Shown here: piece after piece, positions 48,601 through 60,600 of the stretch | How the letters are laid out: every line of letters begins with the position of its first letter | Position numbering within the stretch: the stretch's first letter is position 1 | Assembly: GCA_020796225.1 (NCBI GenBank) | Contig: CM036762.1 | Location: 55,329,740 to 55,393,739, forward strand | Direction: 5' to 3' | DNA: 64,000 bases | DNA from: Arion vulgaris | Lineage: Eukaryota; Mollusca; Gastropoda; Stylommatophora; Arionidae | Program-made: the position numbers and the translations under genes | The notes under the pieces: model-generated | Databases searched by the model: none | The model's input: only the letters and a program-made list of their open reading frames with translations | What the model was told of the DNA's origin: nothing

Positions 48601-51600
48601 GCATTTACAGGTTTGGTACTCTTTAAAGAGCTTATATGTGCTACGCAGTCCCTACACAATTCGACGTCAACTAGTTTCACTACGTAAATGTCTCGTTTAG
48701 TGTTGCCATTCTGCTTATAATGAGCAGATGCAGATTTGGTGCGCAAACACTAGTCAACTAATTTCATATCTACCAACCTATCTATCTAAACTACCTGTCT
48801 GGCCTGTAATTTACCACCTGGGGTTGAGGGACTGGCTGCATGCTTTCTACATATGGTTGAATGAATGGTAAGGACATCAGTCTCTTGGTCTTGAGGAAGC
48901 TTGTTTAAGCCCCAATATTGCCAGGGTTTTTAAATCCTTTAGGTGGTAAATATTTTATACCTCTGTGCTATGTAATGTTAACATAGGGAAGTTTATTTTT
49001 CTCCTTAGCTTTATCTTCTACATTCAGGTCATTGGTCGTGTTAGATCACCAGGATGAAGTCCATTTTTTTGTGCCGGGTTTATGCAGCAATCTTATAATG
49101 GCCTTGCTTCTTTTCCCCCCCCCAGTTTTAGTTGTTAGGACCAATGTCAGTATGATAAATCAAACTACTGCCGCATGTTTATATCCTTGTATTTTCATAT
49201 AAGAACCTGATTTATTTTGCATCATAGCAGACTATTAGAAATCAAGTTCCTCAGACTTAAAAAAGTCCATGTGACCTCTAGCCAATTAAACACTTGATTG
49301 AAAGTTATGTTTACAGTGTGCAGATTTAGTACTGCATTCAAACTATTTTGGGAAAGGGACAGACAAAATGGAAAGCATGTTACAATTGTTTACACAATCA
49401 TTTATGTCATGTCAAGACTTGTCTGAAAAATTAAATATATTTGATACAAATTTTACACTCCTAACTTTCCAGATAATAGTTTTGGAACAGATAACATTTG
49501 CTGTTTATATTCTATTTGTTTTCTTATAGGCATTTGTAGCTGAAGCTATGCTCATTATGGCAACAATTATCCATCTTGGCAAATCAGGTCTTGCTACCAA
49601 GGTAAATCAAATAAGTGGATGTCTTAAAGATATTTATATAAGTTTTTGGTCCTTGTTACTCTCGTTAAAACATTAGTGCCAAAGAGCAAATTTACCAACC
49701 CCTGTCTTTTCAAGATGTCATATAACTCTCATACAGGGAAAATCTGCGGTAGACTAGAAGACAAACACTAGATATGATTATGGAAAAGACTTCCTCAAAG
49801 ACCTAAGTAGAACAGGTCATATTTCGCCTATGTACCTAACACTGCAGACACATAGACTAGCAATAAGTCATACAGCTCTCTGCCAGTGTCAGCAGGGCAG
49901 AACAGACACTGGAGCATGTCCTGCAAGATTGTTCTCTCCTGGGTGAGCTGAGAAGCAACATGTGGCCACACTGAGTTGACCTAAAAACTAAGCATTGTGG
50001 AATCCTGACAGACCTTAAACTGACTGCCCAGTTTGTTGTCCACAGTGGATTAAACTCTTGACCAAAGATTGCTGAAGCAGAAGAAGTTAACACATTAACT
50101 ACCAAGAGCAACTTAGAGTGCCATGTTCTTGTTGTCGCTGTTGAGAACCCCAAGGGTCATACTTTTGCTATGTGGTGTTGAGGGAGTATTTCTAGAGCTT
50201 TTCCTTATACTCAGGAGTTCCAATGCTCTCGGCAGGATATATAATGTGGTGAGTTATGAAGGCTTCTGCTCGGATGATGTTTGTTGGTGATTGCTGCAGT
50301 ATCCCAACCGTTATCTCTGGGAAACTGTGCTGGATTAGTGGTTCACCACCACAGTCATTTCATTCAGAACAGACATTGCTCTCATCAACAGACAAATGTA
50401 CTTTTTTAGTATATAAATCTGGCAGTCATCTTTGTAAGACTTCTGCAGTTATCACCGAGCACTGGACTGAAGATATATATATTTCTCATGCTAGTTACAG
50501 ACCCGCAGTAGCATAGTTGTTAGTGAACTTGCTTCTCAGGAGATTGTTCTAGGTTCAGTTGCACAGTAGACGTGGAATATTTTTCTGACCGTAGCAGATC
50601 TCAGGTCGAACCAGCCTCAATTGGGTGCCAGGAAAAGCACTGGCAAGTAAAGATGGCCGGCGTGATGTTAACGTCACCCATCATGTGCCAACGGTCAATG
50701 AAACACGCAGGCCTAACACTGTATTCCCCAATTCTATTGTTTTTATACTTTTGTACTATAAAATACAGTACTTTGTTTCTCCTGAGTGGTTACCGGAGCC
50801 CAAATTTGGGGTGTAAAGAATAGAACCATTGTTACCTGCTACGCATGTCATAAGAGGCGACTAAGGAGGTTTGGCTGAAATCGGTTGCACATGTCCTAAA
50901 TGTGTAGAAGTCTATGGGTTTAGGAGCCTACCAAACCAATGTGCAACGTATACACGTTCTTGGCAAAGATGAAACATATCACAAAGAGTGATTAAAATTG
51001 GCCGTAAGAACGAACGCAAAGAAGAAGAAGACAAATACATTATTTTGGTATATATTTCAAAGTTGGTGAAACTGATATTCTCTCTTTTATTTTTATGTAG
51101 CCAATTACTGACGATGATGTTGATCGAATAGCTATCTGCCTCCGTGTTTTAGCTGAGAGATCAGAAATGATGGATGAAATCTTTAACAAAGCCTGCAGAG
51201 GCTCACTTTCACTGATGTTGACTGCTAAAATTGAGGAAGAGAAACAAATGCAAGAGGTAACCAATCCCATAGAAACACTTGATAATTATGCAAAACGTGT
51301 AATATCTCTCCTTGTTATCTGTCTTCCCCATATCGCTCCTTATTTTTATACAACCACAAAAAACAAAAATCTTCTGTGTAAAGTTTATTATGACTCAGCT
51401 GTCTTTTTATTGATAGTTAAAAATGTTTTTGGATATAAAATAAAAAAGAATGCTGAGAATCTTGTTTTCAAAAGAAGTACTAATAAATACTGTGAATGAT
51501 CATGTTTGATAATGATGGCATAATGTTTGCCAAAAAATAGTTGATTTACTTTCAATGCACTATTGTTTGCCACTTTCTCCTGCAGCAAGTCTATTCAATA

Positions 51601-54600
51601 CATAATCTGTCACACATAAAATCACAGTGGATTACTAGTATTATGCTGTAATGTTTTCAAAATAAATGTTTAAGAAGAATCCTGTGAATATTCTGGCCAA
51701 GCACAATAGCAAATAAGAGCTTTTAAAACGAACCGACTGTACATCACTGGAGACCATCATTAAAAGGCAAAGATGGAGGTGGATTGATAATGTATGTTGT
51801 ATGCCAGTGGGGACATTAGCTATAACAGCTCTCCCATGGACAGAGGATGGGAAAAGAAGGCCTGGACTCCAAAGGGACATGGAAAAATATTGTGGAAAAA
51901 GTGTTGAAAGATTGTGACCTGGCATGGAAAACAATTGGTAAAAAGACGTAGAATGGCAGCATTAGAAATCTCTGGGGAAGCCTTATGTATCAAATGGAAC
52001 AAGAAGAAGATATAAATAGATACATTTCTTTTCTCAAATTCTGTTTTGTCTCACAGCATCTAGATAATTTTGAGATAATTCAGGATAGATAGATGCTGTA
52101 ATGGTAAAATATCTTGCTACCATTTATACATTTTTTAGTTTGATAGACAAGCGATTTAAGCAGTTTGGAGTTACCCGTTGTTCAAGTCGAACTGGATGCC
52201 TGAGAGGCAGAGTGAGATGTGTGTTTAATCAGCGAGCCACAGTAACCATTAGTATGCATACTCTTCGATATCTGTTGGGGAGACTGAGCACCTATGGGTC
52301 TGCCCGGAGTGCAATGACGTCAGTTTAGTAACCAATAACCAAGTTTGATAGACAATATCATTGGTCTCATAGACCAGGGATAACGGTGCTAGGTGAAGGG
52401 ACTTTGAACATGTGAGTGATCTGTTGTACCTTTGCATGTCGGAGGAACAACTTCCAAGCAGACCATAAGACTGTTTTGCGTTTACTCACTAAATCCTTAG
52501 ACATAAACAGCACTCAGGTTCAATCAGAATCTATCATCATTTATTAGTGCTATTGGTTATTTGTGACCATTGACTAGCTTGAGTCCATCCATACTAGATT
52601 TAAAGGGAATTTAAGGTATTGATATATCGAAAATAGCTTTTGTTTTATGATTTTAATATTTTCTCAGGCAGCAGAGCGTAAAGTGGTGAAAGTTCATGCT
52701 GATGACCCAATTTCATTTGCACAATTGATCAACAGGAGTGAACAGGGTGCTGGAGAGGTTAGTGTTTGTTAATGTATCTTTCATCAAATCTTTCCACAGT
52801 CAAAATGACCACCTTGTTTTATTAACTTTAAACAAGCTGATAGTGAGTGATACTACATTTATACAGTGTCAAGATAACCAGCCTTTGTCTCTGTGCTATG
52901 TCAAGAATGTGTTATTCCTCATTGAGTATTGCTCTGCAACTGTCCACTCCCCACTAATACATCTATTTTGAGCCATCTTCTTGAGTTCTGCCTGTGAGGC
53001 TCTGACTTTACTCTCTTTTTCATACAATGCGCTGTGACCTTGCCACTTTTGTGTACCTATGTAAGGTCCAGAGCAGTACATATCTGGTTATGTATGCTAT
53101 TGTATTTCTGATATGTGCAATAGCGTCATCACTGTCTCTCTTTAATCACCACCTTCATTTTTGTCCCTGGGCACGCACGAGTCAGGGGTAATGAACGAGC
53201 TGATATATTTGCTGGCATGGCTATGATATCAGAGGGAACTGCAATGGACCGAAATGACATTCTTAACGCATTGAGTCTTTCTGAACAGAGTAGTTTCAGT
53301 GTTGTGAATCCAAGTTGCTGACCAAATTGAGAGAAATGGGTGTCAATATTGGTACCGCCCGAAAAGAACAACATAACAAATATACAAAAAGATTGATTAA
53401 TCAACATCGAACTGGCATGTTGGGTGCTGCTGGATTTGTTTAGGTGGATATCAGAATACCTATGGATATGTCCGAAGTTCTATGATGATAGTTCTCATAT
53501 AACTGATCACAGCTTAATTGCTGTAAAACATGGCACAGAGTACTTGCGCTCAAATCAGAATGTAGAATTTTAAAGAAGTTATTATTGAGTGAACACCGAA
53601 GAAAAGTGAATGAATTATCAATATATGTTGTCAAACTGGCTCAATGATGTTATGACTTCAGAAAATAACGTTTAACTATTGTTTCTCATTAGAACATGTT
53701 TGAGTTGACTCTGTCCCAGGCTTTGGGTGTCAATGCTAAGAGAGACTCAGATCCCCTGGGATCCTCAAAACTAAATAAGGTAATCTACTTCCTACTTTTA
53801 ACATCTGTTTTTCTTCAACCTTTTACTTTTGTTCTTTTCCTTACACTTTTTATTTCCATCTACATCTGTTTTTTCTTGCTTTAATTTGTTGTCCTCTTTT
53901 TACTTCTATTTCTCTTCTACTTTACTTCTGTTTATGTTCTTATTTTTACATCTTTTTCTTCTCCTTTACTTCTGTTTTTCAGCCTCTTTTTACTTTTTTC
54001 CCTCCTTTTACTTCTGTTGTTTTCCCTCCTTTTACTTCTGTTGTTTTCCCCAAAATCAGAATAAGAGTCATTTTGGACATCACTATTCATCAGCTACATC
54101 GCCCATTTTGATAATCTTTTTTTTACTTATGAAAGTTGGCGAAAAAAAATAGTTCAGAATCAGACTTACGATATGTTTACCGCACTTATGCTAGACCCGC
54201 CATTTTGGAGAGATCATCAGCACAATACGAAGTAGCGCGTCACAGGACCCACATTTCAAAAAGACATCATCGGCGACACATGTCGGCCGATAAAAGTCTA
54301 AACGGTAGCGCAAGGGACTTGGTATTGCACCGACTTTTGTTGTCGGTGGCAGCGAAAGTGTTGAATAAAATTTTAATGTCCTTATCGTTTCTTCAAATTA
54401 CTGTTTTGTATATTGGACTTTCAAAATTTGAAAAGAAAACTTGCTGATGCTACAAATAAGAATGAGAAAATTAAAGTATTTTGAACATATGAAAAAACAT
54501 GAAGGGTTGGAGAATTCCATCAGGGAAAGAGGCATCCCGGCAAAGAGGAGAAGAGAAACACCACTGAGAAGATGGATTCAGGATGTAACTGATTGTTTGA

Positions 54601-57600
54601 GCATAAGACTGCAGAGGTGGGACATCTGGCCAATGAGAGAGAGAAATTCCAAATACTGTTGAGGTGGCAAAGTTCTACACTGGACAAGTTATTTGATGAT
54701 GATATTGGAATCTAGCATTAGGAGTTTCTGTGATGATAAATGACTATCCTCTTGGACAAGACTGAAGAAAACAGCCCAGAATAGAATTTGTTGGTAGACA
54801 ACAGTTACAGCTCTACCTGTGGTTAAGATCTCACCTCGTGTTCTGAAGGTTGTGGGTTCGAATCCGAACTACGACGTTCTGTTCAGAAGTGTATTTTGTT
54901 CAGAGACCCCCTAGGATTGTTGCTGGAGCTATGGAGTTTGTACTTTGTGCAATACTCTCTGCAGATGGCGTGCCATTTTTGCGGAGAGGGACAGAGCCAT
55001 ATGGTCCCTGGTGCAATGAAGTCAATCCTTCAGCTTTAGACCCTTATTGTATGTTCCACTGGAAACAAGGTTTACTACTAGTAGTACATAACTAATAAGG
55101 ATTCTCTATCTTCAGGTGTCTCAACTAACTGGTTTCTCTGACCCTGTGTATGCTGAAGCTTATGTCAATGTCAACCAGTATGACATTGTGTTGGATGTTC
55201 TAATAGTCAACCAAACAGCAGACACACTACAGAACTTGACTCTTGAGCTAGCCACACTGGGTAAGATAACATCGGAAATACAATGCTAGTTTTATTCATC
55301 AAGCTTGTTGTCAAGAAGAAGTCGGTACTCTTCTCCAGGTCCAGTCATCACTCCTGCGTTGAGGTAGCTGAAACTCAATGACAGATTTGATATCTTGTTT
55401 CTGCATTTTTTCCTGGTTGATCCTGTTTTCTTTACCAAAGCTGGCACTTTATCTTCAGCAGATCAGATTGTATTTTTTGTCTGCATTTTCTACCATTGTC
55501 TTTCTCTTGGTGGTGGCTCTGAAGCAGTTGGTTGATTTCTGTACTGAAGTTTCCTTGTCCTGCAAGATTGTCTTCTCCTGGGTGAGCTGAGAAGCAACAT
55601 GTGGCCACACCCAATCGACTGAAAACTAAGCTTTGGAGAAACCTGACTGCACCACTTGTGCTCCAAAGTAAATGAAGCGCATGACCAGAGGTCACAGAAG
55701 AATATGGTAGACAGCTAAAATTAAGATATATGAGGTGCTGGGTGAGACCAATGATTATGTAGCAAGTGAAACCAATCTGGAAGTGCTGAGTGAGATCGTG
55801 TACACAAACTTGTCATACTGACAAGAAAGAAAATATCATGTGGGTGTGGCTGATATACATTGTGTATAAAAAAAGGAAAGATTCATAAGAATGAGACAGA
55901 TGACAGTGATAGAAAATAATGGACAGTTTTACCACATGAACTATAAGAAAATAAAAACACAACCAGTTAACAGCATTATGAGCGGAAGTTGGGAAATTAC
56001 ATTATTACATATGCATCTAAAGGGTTTTATGCATCTTTAGACACATGATATGAGGAGATATTCTATTTCTAATCTGGGAGATGTGCACAAAAGTCATATA
56101 CAGATAAGATATATATCATGTGGGGGGTATACTTATAAAAAGTAGATTCATAGCAATGGACAGATGCTGATAAATCAATGGCTTTACCAGGAAATAAAAA
56201 ACAACATAGTAGAGGGAAGTTGGGAAATTTATTCATATTTAAATTATGATCTTTAGAATATAGTGGGGTGTCATTTCTCATTAATATAATACAGTTGTAT
56301 GACTATATAGTATATGTAATATAGTACAGATACACATACTTTGATATCATCTTTCCAGATAACAGAAGCAAATATAAAAGTGTTTATTATATTTTTGATG
56401 CTGAAAATTCATTTCTATTTATCAACAGGAGACTTGAAGCTTGTAGAGAAGCCTCAGCCACTGACTCTTGCACCACATGATTTCTGTAATATCAAGGCCA
56501 ATGTGAAGGTCACTTCTACAGAGAATGGGATCATTTTTGGAAACATTGGTATGTACAAATATGTCAATATTTTTTGGTACTATTAGTTATGAAATCTGCT
56601 CTTATTTAACTCTTAGTGGACCAGGACAAAGCCATGTTTTTACAAGCCATTTGTTTTTAGAATTACAAGCGCCCCAGTGGTGTGGCTCCTTGTAAAAAGG
56701 TGTTCCACCCAAAGCCACATAGTATGGCGTTTGGTCTACAATGAGTTAATGCATGATTTACAAGACATTTAAATGTCGACTAGTTGTTTTAGTTTCTTCT
56801 TTTCCTTTTTGGATAATGATCTCATCAACACAAGTTTAAACTGCAAGAATTATTTCTGTTGTGTAATATAATAAGCAGAAATATTTGTTGCTAGGCATTA
56901 CATTCTTCTATCATCCATGACCAGTGATATATGATTGAAGGGAGCAGGCAAACTCAGACCAAAATGCTGTGTTGAAAATGGATGTGCCAGGACAAAACAT
57001 GCAGATATATATGTGAGCTGTCGCACAACATAACAAACACTTTTTTAGGCAAACGAGCATCAGGCTGAAGGGATTAGAGCATAGGTTCAATCCCCGATAA
57101 GACCAAAGAGTTTTTCCTGTCAGGCACATGAAGAAAAAATCGTTACCTGATCAGTTTTGCGGTGACTGCACTAGCCATGCAACCGTCATTAAATTCGTCA
57201 GACTCTTGTCCCTCCTGTTCTACTTATCACTAAAAAATGGTACAGTAAAGATGAAGAAGAATAGCAACTCTACATATGAGTATTGTGTTGTATAAGTTTG
57301 TTTTTTATTTTGTTTTACATAGTGTATGATGTGAGTGGTGCTGTAAGCGATCGGAACTGTGTAGTACTCAACGACATCCACATCGACATTATGGACTATA
57401 TTGTGCCAGCATCCTGCACAGACACTGAGTTCCGTCAGATGTGGGCAGAATTTGAGTGGGAAAACAAGGTCACAGTGAACACAAATATTGGGGATTTGAG
57501 GGAGTACCTGGAGCATGTCATGGCTTGTACTAATATGAAATGCTTGACTCCTGAGAAGGTAAGACCATACTTTTATCATTATATTATGTTATGTAATCAT

Positions 57601-60600
57601 TGTCATGGCACATTGGGCATTTCCATGTGTGCTCTATCGTCTGCTGCAGCAGCCATCACAAAGTCTACTTGCTCACCGTATCCATGAGAAGTTGATTAGT
57701 ATATATTCTCTCTCTACCACGAAGACGACACTGTCTGGCATGTCCAAACTTAACTCCTAATTCTCACACTTGTTCCTTTGTCTGAAACTCGCTCATATCA
57801 CATAAATGAAAGCTTACTGCATTGATGACATCTGCTCTGTCCATACTTTCTGGTTTCCTTATCATGGGTGGTTAGAATGTAGAAAGGAGCTACTTAAAGC
57901 AATGAACACCAGTCTCAAGTGAGAGATCTTGTCTTACAGTAGGGATGAACAATCTCAAGAGAGAGATCTTTGTCTTTAAAAATAGTTGATGTCGGGCACT
58001 CAGGATTCTGAAAGTACCCTGTCCCTTTCAGCACTAGCTGGGCAGTGGCTGAAAGTGTAAGCTTCAGAGCACCTACACAGTATCTTCGTCAATGATTTAT
58101 CGACAATTAACTGTACTAGAACTTGAACCATCTTCAATACTGTCCTTAGATAACCAGATATACCATCATGTCCAAGGGAATCACAGAATATTGCTTCATT
58201 TGTTGTTTTTTTCTGCGATCTAACGTTCAGAAGTCCAGATAGATGGGTTACCTCTGTAAATCCAGTGAAGATCACACAGTGTCAGCCCTAATTTGTGCAA
58301 TGTATCATAACATTGTGATTAACTGTATACATGATGTGTTTGTAACTGTATGATGTGTACATGTTCTATTTACATTGTTGGGTATCCACACTTGTTAGGG
58401 CTGACATGTTTAATACTTGGTGACATTGCTATTTAAATATAAAAGCACAGAAAACACTGGCAAAAATCTGTGTTTTTTAAAAACTTTGTTTTATAATCAT
58501 GTTGTTAATTAAACAGTAACTTACTTGCATCCAATTCATATTATCCTGTGTAGATCCTACAAGAAAATTGAATCATTTGAGAACTTACTGTATTCAAATA
58601 TAGTTTGTTTGCTTACAAGTGACTAATTATTATCAACAAACATTCTGATATCGGTAATAAAAAGGTGTGTCGGCTTTGAGTATATAATAAAATAAGTCTG
58701 TATAAGTGAACAAGGACATGCACATCATAACAGTAAATAGAAGCTGAAATTGAGATCGACCATGTCCTTATAAGAACCTTACAAGAGATAACATTCTATG
58801 GACATTAGAGGTAAAACAAGGAGAAAATTACCATATACTGCTTGTTGGCTAATGTTAAATATTGACAAGAGAACCATGAAACAGTCATCATACTGGAGCT
58901 AAGAAAGGAAATGCAGTCTGTTTTCAAAATTTATCTTGAAAAACAAAACATGGGAAGTTGATTATTGATGAGAAAGAAAGGGTGGAAAAATTAAGAGAAC
59001 ATTTTCAGCAGTAGCTAAATTGTTTAAACCCACCTATACTTTCAAATGTATTGGGGATGAAGGGGGATTTATATGTAAACTTGCAGCCCATCTCAAAAAC
59101 AGAAGGAAAAGAGACTATTAGTGCTCAAAAGATGAACAAGCACTCAGTGATGATGGTATGGCAAGCTCATATAGCAGAAAGGTCAAGAAAGCTAGTTTTG
59201 GATTTAGTATGATAACAAGTAGCATGACAATGGAAGTACTGGTGGTGACTAAGGCACTACTCTGGCTGGAGTCCCAAAACTACACTCATGTGTGCATTCT
59301 GATTGATTCATTAAGTATGATACGAAAGGTGAAGGCTGGTTTGGTGTGCAGGCAATGTACTGAATTACTATAAGCGTCAACAATTCACAGTCATCTTCAT
59401 TCCAGAACATAGGGGTATCGATGGCAATGAGGGAGCAGACAAGCTGGCTGGCTCTGTCACCATATCAGAGTCAGCCAACGGATAGAGTTGACATTCTGAA
59501 TGCCCTCACAGAGTGTGGCCACAAAGAAGACTTTCATTTAAACCAATCTACATCAAATGCTAGATTGCAGCAATAGCTTGGATTGAAGATTGGAGTGGCC
59601 AGAAAAAAATAATACAACCAGTTATATGAGTATGCTCATCAACCAACATTGAACTGGTACGGTTAGTCGCTGGACACTATTTTCAGATGTTGCAAAGGAG
59701 GTCAGAGCACCTATGGACATGTCTGGAATGCAATGAAGATATTCTAAACTGCTTCAGCTAACCTGATAATAAGTCCCTGAAGATCATTCAAATGAGATTA
59801 TTGCCAAGTTTACAGAATGAGATGAACTTCTGAAATAAAATATATTTCTATGATTCTTAAGTATCAAAAGAGAGATTGTTATATAATTGGAACTAATTTT
59901 ATAAGGACCATACAGTTACAGTTTTCAATTACGAGTCATGTTTATTATCCTGTGATTTATAGGCAGGAGACAATGGTTTCAACCCACGTCTGCTGGTCAG
60001 ATCGCAGGTGAAAGCTTTGATGGTTCCCCCATGTTAACAGGGAATTGGTTCAAGCCTTATCATTTTTTTTTCTGCATTACTTTCGAACCCAAATCACTGC
60101 CTTCAAACATTTATGTGGTCCTTTATAGTCTTCTTACCCAAGAAGTTTGTCGTATTTGTCTGTCTCTCCCTACAACCCCAGACAACTAAAGATTTATCTG
60201 TCTCTTTCTTCAACTCTCTACCCCTTCTCTCTTCCCCAATCCCCCTTCCAAAACCAGACAACAAAAGATTTATCTGTCTCTCTCTCTACAACCCCAAATA
60301 TTTGTTTGGTGCGATATTGACTAACACAAATGATACTTTATGCAAAGTATATGTATAGTTTTTCTGTTTTCAAATATTTTCTCTGCTTCATTTGTTTTAT
60401 TTTGTGAATAGACCTTGATTGGTAACTGCCCTGATTTGTAACTTGTATGTGTTAGTAAACCCCTCTTGTTTTCATAGTTTGAAAATGAATTGTTAGTTTT
60501 TGTTGACCAGCATCTCCATATGTAGGTCCTGGATCCCAATTGATAGAATTGAGAAGAATATAACAAATGTTACCAAGAGGAGCGCTTGGCTGAATGGATT

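Noticed and set aside
53829..54152. Phe/Leu-rich open frame resembling a membrane protein
   Set aside because: Produced by the pyrimidine-rich tandem repeat. No start context or splice signal.
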